Positions 21,783 through 34,927 of a DNA stretch of 64,000 bases are shown here, in pieces. Source of the stretch: Micropterix aruncella. Lineage: Eukaryota > Arthropoda > Insecta > Lepidoptera > Micropterigidae. The notes below the pieces were generated by a model. That model worked only from the letters and a program-made list of their open reading frames with translations. It did no database searches and was not told where the DNA came from. Made by a program: the position numbers and the translations under genes. Within the stretch, counting starts at the first letter, position 1. Each line of letters starts with the position of its first letter. The stretch covers positions 186,001-250,000 of the forward strand of contig CALYMY010000053.1 in NCBI GenBank assembly GCA_944548615.1, read 5' to 3'.

Positions 21783-23329
21783 TTCCCTCGTCGGGAGCCA
21801 ACCCTGGGTGCAGCAGCCATGTCATGGTGGAACTTAGTAATTGCCATCATAATGGAATGCCTATACCAAATTTCACGTCTCTACGGTTGACCGTTGAGGA
21901 GTTCCCTCGTCGGGAGCCAACCCTGGGTGCAGCAGCTATGTCATGGTGGAACTTAGTAATTGCCATCATAATGGAATGCCTATACCAAATTTCACGTCTC
22001 TACGGTTGACCGTTGAGGAGTTTCCTCGTCGGGAGCCAACCCTGGGTGCAGCAGCGATGTCATGGTGGAACTTAGAAATTGCCATAATAATGGAATGCCT
22101 ATACCAAATTTCACGTCTCTACGGTTGACCGTTGAGGAGTTCCCTCGTCGGGAGCCAACCCTGGGTGCAGCAGCCATGTCATGGTGGAACTTAGTAATTG
22201 CCATCATAATGGAATGCCTATACCAAATTTCACGTATCTACGGTTGACCGTTGAGGAGTTCCCTCGTCGGGAGCCAACCCTGGATGCAGCAGCCATGTCA
22301 TGGTGGAACTTAGTAATTGCCATCATAATGGAATGCCTATACCAAATTTCACGTCTCTACGGTTGACCGTTGAGGAGTTTCCTCGTCGGGAGCCAACCCT
22401 GGGTGCAGCAGCGATGTCATGGTGGAACTTAGAAATTGCCATCATAATGGAATGCCTATACCAAATTTCACGTCTCTACGGTTGACCGTTGAGGAGTTCC
22501 CTCGTCGGGAGCCAACCCTGGGTGCAGCAGCCATGTCATGGTGGAACTTAGTAATTGCCATCATAATGGAATGCCTATACCAAATTTCACGTCTCTACGG
22601 TTGACCGTTGAGGAGTTTCCTCGTCGGGAGCCAACCCTGGATGCAGCAGCCATGTCATGGTGGAACTTAGTAATTGCCATCATAATGGAATGCCTATACC
22701 AAATTTCACGTCTCTACGGTTGACCGTTGAGGAGTTTCCTCGTCGGGAGCCAACCCTGGGTGCAGCAGCGATGTCATGGTGGAACTTAGAAATTGCCATC
22801 ATAATGGAATGCCTATACCAAATTTCACGTCTCTACGGTTGACCGTTGAGGAGTTTCCTCGTCGGGAGCCAACCCTGGGTGCAGCAGCGATGTCATGGTG
22901 GAACTTAGAAATTGCCATCATAATGGAATGCCTATACCAAATTTCACGTCTCTACGGTTGACCGTTGAGGAGTTTCCTCGTCGGGAGCCAACCCTGGGTG
23001 CAGCAGCGATGTCATGGTGGAACTTAGAAATTGCCATCATAATGGAATGCCTATACCAAATTTCACGTCTCTACGGTTGACCGTTGAGGAGTTCCCTCGT
23101 CGGGAGCCAACCCTGGGTGCAGCAGCCATGTCATGGTGGAACTTAGTAATTGCCATCATAATGGAATGGCTATAACAAATTTCACGTCTCTAGGGTTGAC
23201 CGTTGAGGAGTTCCCTCGTCGGGAGCCAACCCTGGGTGCAGCAGCCATGTCATGGTGGAACTTAGTAATTGCCATCATAATGGAATGCCTATACCAAATT
23301 TCACGTCTCTACGGTTGACCGTTGAGGAG
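21783..23329 (+). repeat. 119-bp array, unit 7 (13 monomers, type II)
   Basis: Indistinguishable from units 6 and 8 in monomer order and in every variant I compared. Confidence 0.96.
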
Positions 23330-24058
23330 TTCCCTCGTCCTTGTCACGTACCTCTTTCCGTAGGTTGTTTACTCCTTTTAATTCGTTTATCGCCTCGCGG
23401 GCAATATCTCTGGCTCGTTCCGGTATTTCTTCGAAATTCCGAAACGGCACTTCTATTTCTGTGGTCTCCATATTGTCTCTTCTCGTTGATCAAAGGCACT
23501 GAAAATGAAAATGAAAAAGCACAGATTAAATAGTATTGAAAAGTAATTAAAGAAGAAGAAGAAGACGAGATAAAAAGCAGAAGCAATGAAATGAAAAGCG
23601 TTCTAAAACCCTATCTTTTGACACCTCGCTTGTGTGTATATGATAAAATAAAGAATATAAAATTTAATTTATTAAACGAAGCCGCGGGAAAAATACTAAA
23701 ACTCCCTTGGCTCGGATCGCTACTATTGAAAACAAAAATCGTAAAATCGATAAATAAACTTTTGCAAGTATGACGAGGGCTGAAGTTACCATAGAAACAG
23801 AAATCGTTAAATCGATAAATATTCTATTGCGAGTCGGGCCACCGCCCGAGCTCGTTACTATGGAAACAAAACCGTTAAATCGATAAATCAATATACCTAT
23901 ACAGATATTAAATCGTCTATAATTCCGTTAATATTAATCAGATTTGAAAATTAAAAGAAGCGTTAGATGCGCAAAGCAAAACTCTATTAGATAATAATAA
24001 ACAGGGAGGACTATAATTGATGCCTTTTAGCGAAATAGCCCTCAAACGTCGGGAGCCA
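23330..24058 (+). repeat. Low-copy spacer, unit 7 (Ile28 state)
   Basis: 729 bp, exon copy 23352-23498. Same states as units 4, 6 and 8. Confidence 0.92.
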
Positions 24059-25277
24059 ATTTATTTCGAAAAATGTGATTTTTTCATAACAATTTCTATG
24101 TTCAAAATGAAAGTTTATATAAAAAATTTCAAAATGTCAAAATTTCGAAAATGCCATTTCGTAGAGATTTCAAAGGCCTTCGTTCTGCCCGAACAACGTA
24201 ACGCGTTTGATTTACTCTATCACGGTCTTTTTCGAAAAATGACATTTATTCATAACAATTTCTATGTCCAAAATGAAAGTTTGTATAAAAAATTTCAAAA
24301 TGTCAAAATTTCGAAAATGCCATTTCGTAGAGATTTCAAAGGCCTTCGTTCTGTCCGAACACCGTAACGCGTTTTATTTACTCTATCACGGTCTTTTTCG
24401 AAAAATGACATTTACATATTCATAACAATTTCTATGTTCAAAATGAAAGTTTATATAAAAAATTTCAAAATGTCAAAATTTCGAAAATGCCATTTCGTAG
24501 AGATTTCAAAGGCCTTCGTTCTGTCCAAACACCGTAACGCGTTTTATTTACTCTATCTCGTTCTTTTGTGAAAAATGTGATTTTTTCATAACAATTTCTA
24601 TGTTCAAAATGAAAGTTTATATAAAATATTTCAAAATGTCAAAATTTCGAAAATGCCATTTCGTAGAGTTTTCAAAGGCCTTCGTTCTGTCCGAACACCG
24701 TAACGCGTTTGATTTACTCTATCACGGTCTTTTTCGAAAAATGACATTTATTCATAACAATTTCTATGTTCAAAATGAAAGTTTGTATAAAAAATTTCAA
24801 AATGTCAAAATTTCGAAAATGCCATTTCGTAGAGATTTCAAAGGCCTTCGTTCTGCCGGAACACCGTAACGCGTTTAATTTACTCTATCACGGTCTTTTT
24901 TGAAAAATGTCATTTATTCATAACAATTTCTATGTTCAAAATGAAAGTTTATATAAAAAATTTCAAAATGTCAAAATTTCGAAAATGCCATTTCGAAGAG
25001 AATACCAAGGCCGTCGTTCTGTCCGAACGCCGTAACGCTATAGGTTTACTCTATCACGATCTTTTTCGAAAAATGTGATTTTTTCATTATAATTTCTATG
25101 TTTAAAATGAAATTCTATATAAAAATTTTCAAAATGTCAAAATTTCAAAAATGCCATTTTGTAGAGCTTAAGCGGGGTGTCGATCTCTCCAAAGTCCGCA
25201 ACGCGGTAGGTTTACTCTATCTCGATTTATTTCGAAAAATGTGATTTTTTCATAACAATTTCTATGTTCAAAATGAA
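24059..25277 (+). repeat. 166-bp array, unit 7 (m1-m7, +4 bp)
   Basis: Standard order, insertion at 24415-24418. Confidence 0.94.
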
Positions 25278-25279
25278 GC

Positions 25280-26826
25280 TTCCCTCGTCGGGAGCCAACC
25301 CTGGGTGCAGCAGCCATGTCATGGTGGAACTTAGTAATTGCCATCATAATGGAATGCCTATACCAAATTTCACGTCTCTACGGTTGACCGTTGAGGAGTT
25401 CCCTCGTCGGGAGCCAACCCTGGGTGCAGCAGCTATGTCATGGTGGAACTTAGTAATTGCCATCATAATGGAATGCCTATACCAAATTTCACGTCTCTAC
25501 GGTTGACCGTTGAGGAGTTTCCTCGTCGGGAGCCAACCCTGGGTGCAGCAGCGATGTCATGGTGGAACTTAGAAATTGCCATAATAATGGAATGCCTATA
25601 CCAAATTTCACGTCTCTACGGTTGACCGTTGAGGAGTTCCCTCGTCGGGAGCCAACCCTGGGTGCAGCAGCCATGTCATGGTGGAACTTAGTAATTGCCA
25701 TCATAATGGAATGCCTATACCAAATTTCACGTATCTACGGTTGACCGTTGAGGAGTTCCCTCGTCGGGAGCCAACCCTGGATGCAGCAGCCATGTCATGG
25801 TGGAACTTAGTAATTGCCATCATAATGGAATGCCTATACCAAATTTCACGTCTCTACGGTTGACCGTTGAGGAGTTTCCTCGTCGGGAGCCAACCCTGGG
25901 TGCAGCAGCGATGTCATGGTGGAACTTAGAAATTGCCATCATAATGGAATGCCTATACCAAATTTCACGTCTCTACGGTTGACCGTTGAGGAGTTCCCTC
26001 GTCGGGAGCCAACCCTGGGTGCAGCAGCCATGTCATGGTGGAACTTAGTAATTGCCATCATAATGGAATGCCTATACCAAATTTCACGTCTCTACGGTTG
26101 ACCGTTGAGGAGTTTCCTCGTCGGGAGCCAACCCTGGATGCAGCAGCCATGTCATGGTGGAACTTAGTAATTGCCATCATAATGGAATGCCTATACCAAA
26201 TTTCACGTCTCTACGGTTGACCGTTGAGGAGTTTCCTCGTCGGGAGCCAACCCTGGGTGCAGCAGCGATGTCATGGTGGAACTTAGAAATTGCCATCATA
26301 ATGGAATGCCTATACCAAATTTCACGTCTCTACGGTTGACCGTTGAGGAGTTTCCTCGTCGGGAGCCAACCCTGGGTGCAGCAGCGATGTCATGGTGGAA
26401 CTTAGAAATTGCCATCATAATGGAATGCCTATACCAAATTTCACGTCTCTACGGTTGACCGTTGAGGAGTTTCCTCGTCGGGAGCCAACCCTGGGTGCAG
26501 CAGCGATGTCATGGTGGAACTTAGAAATTGCCATCATAATGGAATGCCTATACCAAATTTCACGTCTCTACGGTTGACCGTTGAGGAGTTCCCTCGTCGG
26601 GAGCCAACCCTGGGTGCAGCAGCCATGTCATGGTGGAACTTAGTAATTGCCATCATAATGGAATGGCTATAACAAATTTCACGTCTCTAGGGTTGACCGT
26701 TGAGGAGTTCCCTCGTCGGGAGCCAACCCTGGGTGCAGCAGCCATGTCATGGTGGAACTTAGTAATTGCCATCATAATGGAATGCCTATACCAAATTTCA
26801 CGTCTCTACGGTTGACCGTTGAGGAG
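25280..26826 (+). repeat. 119-bp array, unit 8 (13 monomers, type II)
   Basis: Third of the three apparently identical consecutive units. It is followed by a 19-monomer unit, just as unit 4 is followed by unit 5. Confidence 0.96.
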
Positions 26827-27555
26827 TTCCCTCGTCCTTGTCACGTACCTCTTTCCGTAGGTTGTTTACTCCTTTTAATTCGTTTATCGCCTCGCGGGCA
26901 ATATCTCTGGCTCGTTCCGGTATTTCTTCGAAATTCCGAAACGGCACTTCTATTTCTGTGGTCTCCATATTGTCTCTTCTCGTTGATCAAAGGCACTGAA
27001 AATGAAAATGAAAAAGCACAGATTAAATAGTATTGAAAAGTAATTAAAGAAGAAGAAGAAGACGAGATAAAAAGCAGAAGCAATGAAATGAAAAGCGTTC
27101 TAAAACCCTATCTTTTGACACCTCGCTTGTGTGTATATGATAAAATAAAGAATATAAAATTTAATTTATTAAACGAAGCCGCGGGAAAAATACTAAAACT
27201 CCCTTGGCTCGGATCGCTACTATTGAAAACAAAAATCGTAAAATCGATAAATAAACTTTTGCAAGTATGACGAGGGCTGAAGTTACCATAGAAACAGAAA
27301 TCGTTAAATCGATAAATATTCTATTGCGAGTCGGGCCACCGCCCGAGCTCGTTACTATGGAAACAAAACCGTTAAATCGATAAATCAATATACCTATACA
27401 GATATTAAATCGTCTATAATTCCGTTAATATTAATCAGATTTGAAAATTAAAAGAAGCGTTAGATGCGCAAAGCAAAACTCTATTAGATAATAATAAACA
27501 GGGAGGACTATAATTGATGCCTTTTAGCGAAATAGCCCTCAAACGTCGGGAGCCA
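26827..27555 (+). repeat. Low-copy spacer, unit 8 (Ile28 state)
   Basis: 729 bp, exon copy 26849-26995. Confidence 0.92.
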
Positions 27556-28774
27556 ATTTATTTCGAAAAATGTGATTTTTTCATAACAATTTCTATGTTC
27601 AAAATGAAAGTTTATATAAAAAATTTCAAAATGTCAAAATTTCGAAAATGCCATTTCGTAGAGATTTCAAAGGCCTTCGTTCTGCCCGAACAACGTAACG
27701 CGTTTGATTTACTCTATCACGGTCTTTTTCGAAAAATGACATTTATTCATAACAATTTCTATGTCCAAAATGAAAGTTTGTATAAAAAATTTCAAAATGT
27801 CAAAATTTCGAAAATGCCATTTCGTAGAGATTTCAAAGGCCTTCGTTCTGTCCGAACACCGTAACGCGTTTTATTTACTCTATCACGGTCTTTTTCGAAA
27901 AATGACATTTACATATTCATAACAATTTCTATGTTCAAAATGAAAGTTTATATAAAAAATTTCAAAATGTCAAAATTTCGAAAATGCCATTTCGTAGAGA
28001 TTTCAAAGGCCTTCGTTCTGTCCAAACACCGTAACGCGTTTTATTTACTCTATCTCGTTCTTTTGTGAAAAATGTGATTTTTTCATAACAATTTCTATGT
28101 TCAAAATGAAAGTTTATATAAAATATTTCAAAATGTCAAAATTTCGAAAATGCCATTTCGTAGAGTTTTCAAAGGCCTTCGTTCTGTCCGAACACCGTAA
28201 CGCGTTTGATTTACTCTATCACGGTCTTTTTCGAAAAATGACATTTATTCATAACAATTTCTATGTTCAAAATGAAAGTTTGTATAAAAAATTTCAAAAT
28301 GTCAAAATTTCGAAAATGCCATTTCGTAGAGATTTCAAAGGCCTTCGTTCTGCCGGAACACCGTAACGCGTTTAATTTACTCTATCACGGTCTTTTTTGA
28401 AAAATGTCATTTATTCATAACAATTTCTATGTTCAAAATGAAAGTTTATATAAAAAATTTCAAAATGTCAAAATTTCGAAAATGCCATTTCGAAGAGAAT
28501 ACCAAGGCCGTCGTTCTGTCCGAACGCCGTAACGCTATAGGTTTACTCTATCACGATCTTTTTCGAAAAATGTGATTTTTTCATTATAATTTCTATGTTT
28601 AAAATGAAATTCTATATAAAAATTTTCAAAATGTCAAAATTTCAAAAATGCCATTTTGTAGAGCTTAAGCGGGGTGTCGATCTCTCCAAAGTCCGCAACG
28701 CGGTAGGTTTACTCTATCTCGATTTATTTCGAAAAATGTGATTTTTTCATAACAATTTCTATGTTCAAAATGAA
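27556..28774 (+). repeat. 166-bp array, unit 8 (m1-m7, +4 bp)
   Basis: Standard order, insertion at 27912-27915. Last unit of the left run of insertion carriers. Confidence 0.94.
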
Positions 28775-28776
28775 GC

Positions 28777-31037
28777 TTCCCTCGTCGGGAGCCAACCCTG
28801 GGTGCAGCAGCCATGTCATGGTGGAACTTAGTAATTGCCATCATAATGGAATGCCTATACCAAATTTCACGTCTCTACGGTTGACCGTTGAGGAGTTCCC
28901 TCGTCGGGAGCCAACCCTGGGTGCAGCAGCTATGTCATGGTGGAACTTAGTAATTGCCATCATAATGGAATGCCTATACCAAATTTCACGTCTCTACGGT
29001 TGACCGTTGAGGAGTTTCCTCGTCGGGAGCCAACCCTGGGTGCAGCAGCGATGTCATGGTGGAACTTAGAAATTGCCATAATAATGGAATGCCTATACCA
29101 AATTTCACGTCTCTACGGTTGACCGTTGAGGAGTTCCCTCGTCGGGAGCCAACCCTGGGTGCAGCAGCCATGTCATGGTGGAACTTACAAATTGCCATCA
29201 TAATGGAATGCCTATACCAAATTTCACGTCTCTACGGTTGACCGTTGAGGAGTTCCCTCGTCGGGAGCCAACCCTGGGTGCAGCAGCCATGTCATGGTGG
29301 AACTTACAAATTGCCATCATAATGGAATGCCTATACCAAATTTCACGTCTCTACGGTTGACCGTTGAGGAGTTCCCTCGTCGGGAGCCAACCCTGGGTGA
29401 AGCAGCCATGTCATGGTGGAACTTAGTAATTGCCATCACAGTGGAATGCCTATACCAAATTTCACGTCTCTACGGTTGACCGTTGAGGAGTTCCCTCGTC
29501 GGGAGCCAACCCTGGGTGCAGCAGCCATGTCATGGTGGAACTTAGTAATTGCCATCATAATGGAATGCCTATACCAAATTTCACGTCTCTACGGTTGACC
29601 GTTGAGGAGTTTCCTCGTCGGGAGCCAACCCTGGGTGCAGCAGCGATGTCATGGTGGAACTTAGAAATTGCCATAATAATGGAATGCCTATACCAAATTT
29701 CACGTCTCTACGGTTGACCGTTGAGGAGTTCCCTCGTCGGGAGCCAACCCTGGGTGCAGCAGCCATGTCATGGTGGAACTTAGAAATTGCCATCATAATG
29801 GAATGCCTATACCAAATTTCACGTCTCTACGGTTGACCGTTGAGGAGTTCCCTCGTCGGGAGCCAACCCTGGGTGCAGCAGCCATGTCATGGTGGAACTT
29901 AGTAATTGCCATCATAATGGAATGCCTATACCAAATTTCACGTCTCTACGGTTGACCGTTGAGGAGTTCCCTCGTCGGGAGCCAACCCTGGATGCAGCAG
30001 CCATGTCATGGTGGAACTTAGTAATTGCCATCATAATGGAATGCCTATACCAAATTTCACGTCTCTACGGTTGACCGTTGAGGAGTTTCCTCGTCGGGAG
30101 CCAACCCTGGGTGCAGCAGCGATGTCATGGTGGAACTTAGAAATTGCCATCATAATGGAATGCCTATACCAAATTTCACGTCTCTACGGTTGACCGTTGA
30201 GGAGTTCCCTCGTCGGGAGCCAACCCTGGGTGCAGCAGCCATGTCATGGTGGAACTTAGTAATTGCCATCATAATGGAATGCCTATACCAAATTTCACGT
30301 CTCTACGGTTGACCGTTGAGGAGTTCCCTCGTCGGGAGCCAACCCTGGATGCAGCAGCCATGTCATGGTGGAACTTAGTAATTGCCATCATAATGGAATG
30401 CCTATACCAAATTTCACGTCTCTACGGTTGACCGTTGAGGAGTTTCCTCGTCGGGAGCCAACCCTGGGTGCAGCAGCGATGTCATGGTGGAACTTAGAAA
30501 TTGCCATCATAATGGAATGCCTATACCAAATTTCACGTCTCTACGGTTGACCGTTGAGGAGTTTCCTCGTCGGGAGCCAACCCTGGGTGCAGCAGCGATG
30601 TCATGGTGGAACTTAGAAATTGCCATCATAATGGAATGCCTATACCAAATTTCACGTCTCTACGGTTGACCGTTGAGGAGTTTCCTCGTCGGGAGCCAAC
30701 CCTGGGTGCAGCAGCGATGTCATGGTGGAACTTAGAAATTGCCATCATAATGGAATGCCTATACCAAATTTCACGTCTCTACGGTTGACCGTTGAGGAGT
30801 TCCCTCGTCGGGAGCCAACCCTGGGTGCAGCAGCCATGTCATGGTGGAACTTAGTAATTGCCATCATAATGGAATGGCTATAACAAATTTCACGTCTCTA
30901 GGGTTGACCGTTGAGGAGTTCCCTCGTCGGGAGCCAACCCTGGGTGCAGCAGCCATGTCATGGTGGAACTTAGTAATTGCCATCATAATGGAATGCCTAT
31001 ACCAAATTTCACGTCTCTACGGTTGACCGTTGAGGAG
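28777..31037 (+). repeat. 119-bp array, unit 9 (19 monomers)
   Basis: Same 19-monomer order as unit 5, including the F F G block (29134, 29253, 29372). One private change in G: gggtgaagcag near 29400. It lies exactly 14,690 bp from its sister. Confidence 0.96.
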
Positions 31038-31766
31038 TTCCCTCGTCCTTGTCACGTACCTCTTTCCGTAGGTTGTTTACTCCTTTTAATTCGTTTATCG
31101 CCTCGCGGGCAATATCTCTGGCTCGTTCCGGTATTTCTTCGAAATTCCGAAACGGCACTTCTATTTCTGTGGTCTCCATATTGTCTCTTCTCGTTGATCA
31201 AAGGCACTGAAAATGAAAATGAAAAAGCACAGATTAAATAGTATTGAAAAGTAATTAAAGAAGAAGAAGAAGACGAGATAAAAAGCAGAAGCAATGAAAT
31301 GAAAAGCGTTCTAAAACCCTATCTTTTGACACCTCGCTTGTGTGTATATGATAAAATAAAGAATATAAAATTTAATTTATTAAACGAAGCCGCGGGAAAA
31401 ATACTAAAACTCCCTTGGCTCGGATCGCTACTATTGAAAACAAAAATCGTAAAATCGATAAATAAACTTTTGCAAGTATGACGAGGGCTGAAGTTACCAT
31501 AGAAACAGAAATCGTTAAATCGATAAATATTCTATTGCGAGTCGGGCCACCGCCCGAGCTCGTTACTATGGAAACAAAACCGTTAAATCGATAAATCAAT
31601 ATACCTATACAGATATTAAATCGTCTATAATTCCGTTAATATTAATCAGATTTGAAAATTAAAAGAAGCGTTAGATGCGCAAAGCAAAACTCTATTAGAT
31701 AATAATAAACAGGGAGGACTATAATTGATGCCTTTTAGCGAAATAGCCCTCAAACGTCGGGAGCCA
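31038..31766 (+). repeat. Low-copy spacer, unit 9 (Ile28 state)
   Basis: 729 bp, exon copy 31060-31206. Last unit with the tttatcgcc (Ile28) state; units to the right have Leu28. Confidence 0.92.
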
Positions 31767-32649
31767 ATTTATTTCGAAAAATGTGATTTTTTCATAACAA
31801 TTTCTATGTTCAAAATGAAAGTTTATATAAAAAATTTCAAAATGTCAAAATTTCGAAAATGCCATTTCGTAGAGATTTCAAAGGCCTTCGTTCTGCCCGA
31901 ACAACGTAACGCGTTTGATTTACTCTATCACGGTCTTTTTCGAAAAATGACATTTATTCATAACAATTTCTATGTCCAAAATGAAAGTTTGTATAAAAAA
32001 TTTCAAAATGTCAAAATTTCGAAAATGCCATTTCGTAGAGATTTCAAAGGCCTTCGTTCTGTCCGAACACCGTAACGCGTTTTATTTACTCTATCACGGT
32101 CTTTTTCGAAAAATGACATTTATTCATAACAATTTCTATGTTCAAAATGAAAGTTTATATAAAAAATTTCAAAATGTCAAAATTTCGAAAATGCCATTTC
32201 GTAGAGATTTCAAAGGCCTTCGTTCTGTCCAAACACCGTAACGCGTTTTATTTACTCTATCTCGTTCTTTTGTGAAAAATGTGATTTTTTCATAACAATT
32301 TCTATGTTCAAAATGAAAGTTTATATAAAAAATTTCAAAATGTCAAAATTTCGAAAATGCCATTTCGAAGAGAATACCAAGGCCGTCGTTCTGTCCGAAC
32401 GCCGTAACGCTATAGGTTTACTCTATCACGATCTTTTTCGAAAAATGTGATTTTTTCATTATAATTTCTATGTTTAAAATGAAATTCTATATAAAAATTT
32501 TCAAAATGTCAAAATTTCAAAAATGCCATTTTGTAGAGCTTAAGCGGGGTGTCGATCTCTCCAAAGTCCGCAACGCGGTAGGTTTACTCTATCTCGATTT
32601 ATTTCGAAAAATGTGATTTTTTCATAACAATTTCTATGTTCAAAATGAA
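31767..32649 (+). repeat. 166-bp array, unit 9 (5 monomers; m4-m5 deleted)
   Basis: Order m1 m2 m3 m6 m7. Exactly two monomers (332 bp) are missing, with m3 passing into m6 near 32340 without a frame-out base, so this is a homologous unequal-exchange deletion. The 4-bp insertion is absent, unlike in the neighbours to the left. Confidence 0.94.
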
Positions 32650-32651
32650 GC

Positions 32652-34198
32652 TTCCCTCGTCGGGAGCCAACCCTGGGTGCAGCAGCCATGTCATGGTGGA
32701 ACTTAGTAATTGCCATCATAATGGAATGCCTATACCAAATTTCACGTCTCTACGGTTGACCGTTGAGGAGTTCCCTCGTCGGGAGCCAACCCTGGGTGCA
32801 GCAGCTATGTCATGGTGGAACTTAGTAATTGCCATCATAATGGAATGCCTATACCAAATTTCACGTCTCTACGGTTGACCGTTGAGGAGTTTCCTCGTCG
32901 GGAGCCAACCCTGGGTGCAGCAGCGATGTCATGGTGGAACTTAGAAATTGCCATAATAATGGAATGCCTATACCAAATTTCACGTCTCTACGGTTGACCG
33001 TTGAGGAGTTCCCTCGTCGGGAGCCAACCCTGGGTGCAGCAGCCATGTCATGGTGGAACTTAGTAATTGCCATCATAATGGAATGCCTATACCAAATTTC
33101 ACGTATCTACGGTTGACCGTTGAGGAGTTCCCTCGTCGGGAGCCAACCCTGGATGCAGCAGCCATGTCATGGTGGAACTTAGTAATTGCCATCATAATGG
33201 AATGCCTATACCAAATTTCACGTCTCTACGGTTGACCGTTGAGGAGTTTCCTCGTCGGGAGCCAACCCTGGGTGCAGCAGCGATGTCATGGTGGAACTTA
33301 GAAATTGCCATCATAATGGAATGCCTATACCAAATTTCACGTCTCTACGGTTGACCGTTGAGGAGTTCCCTCGTCGGGAGCCAACCCTGGGTGCAGCAGC
33401 CATGTCATGGTGGAACTTAGTAATTGCCATCATAATGGAATGCCTATACCAAATTTCACGTCTCTACGGTTGACCGTTGAGGAGTTCCCTCGTCGGGAGC
33501 CAACCCTGGATGCAGCAGCCATGTCATGGTGGAACTTAGTAATTGCCATCATAATGGAATGCCTATACCAAATTTCACGTCTCTACGGTTGACCGTTGAG
33601 GAGTTTCCTCGTCGGGAGCCAACCCTGGGTGCAGCAGCGATGTCATGGTGGAACTTAGAAATTGCCATCATAATGGAATGCCTATACCAAATTTCACGTC
33701 TCTACGGTTGACCGTTGAGGAGTTTCCTCGTCGGGAGCCAACCCTGGGTGCAGCAGCGATGTCATGGTGGAACTTAGAAATTGCCATCATAATGGAATGC
33801 CTATACCAAATTTCACGTCTCTACGGTTGACCGTTGAGGAGTTTCCTCGTCGGGAGCCAACCCTGGGTGCAGCAGCGATGTCATGGTGGAACTTAGAAAT
33901 TGCCATCATAATGGAATGCCTATACCAAATTTCACGTCTCTACGGTTGACCGTTGAGGAGTTCCCTCGTCGGGAGCCAACCCTGGGTGCAGCAGCCATGT
34001 CATGGTGGAACTTAGTAATTGCCATCATAATGGAATGGCTATAACAAATTTCACGTCTCTAGGGTTGACCGTTGAGGAGTTCCCTCGTCGGGAGCCAACC
34101 CTGGGTGCAGCAGCCATGTCATGGTGGAACTTAGTAATTGCCATCATAATGGAATGCCTATACCAAATTTCACGTCTCTACGGTTGACCGTTGAGGAG
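32652..34198 (+). repeat. 119-bp array, unit 10 (13 monomers, type II variant)
   Basis: Type II order with gctatg and cgtatctacgg, but the second D (33485) has ttccc rather than tttcc, so it is slightly different from units 4 and 6-8. Confidence 0.96.
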
Positions 34199-34927
34199 TT
34201 CCCTCGTCCTTGTCACGTACCTCTTTCCGTAGGTTGTTTACTCCTTTTAATTCGTTTAACGCCTCGCGGGCAATATCTCTGGCTCGTTCCGGTATTTCTT
34301 CGAAATTCCGAAACGGCACTTCTATTTCTGTGGTCTCCATATTGTCTCTTCTCGTTGATCAAAGGCACTGAAAATGAAAATGAAAAAGCACAGATTAAAT
34401 AGTATTGAAAAGTAATTAAAGAAGAAGAAGAAGACGAGATAAAAAGCAGAAGCAATGAAATGAAAAGCGTTCTAAAACCCTATCTTTTGACACCTCGCTT
34501 GTGTGTATATGATAAAATAAAGAATATAAAATTTAATTTATTAAACGAAGCCGCGGGAAAAATACTAAAACTCCCTTGGCTCGGATCGCTACTATTGAAA
34601 ACAAAAATCGTAAAATCGATAAATAAACTTTTGCAAGTATGACGAGGGCTGAAGTTACCATAGAAACAGAAATCGTTAAATCGATAAATATTCTATTGCG
34701 AGTCGGGCCACCGCCCGAGCTCGTTACTATGGAAACAAAACCGTTAAATCGATAAATCAATATACCTATACAGATATTAAATCGTCTATAATTCCGTTAA
34801 TATTAATCAGATTTGAAAATTAAAAGAAGCGTTAGATGCGCAAAGCAAAACTCTATTAGATAATAATAAACAGGGAGGACTATAATTGATGCCTTTTAGC
34901 GAAATAGCCCTCAAACGTCGGGAGCCA
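34199..34927 (+). repeat. Low-copy spacer, unit 10
   Basis: 729 bp, exon copy 34221-34367, Leu28 with ataaaattt. This combination of states differs from both the left block (Ile28, ataaaattt) and units 12-16 (Leu28, ataatattt). Confidence 0.92.
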
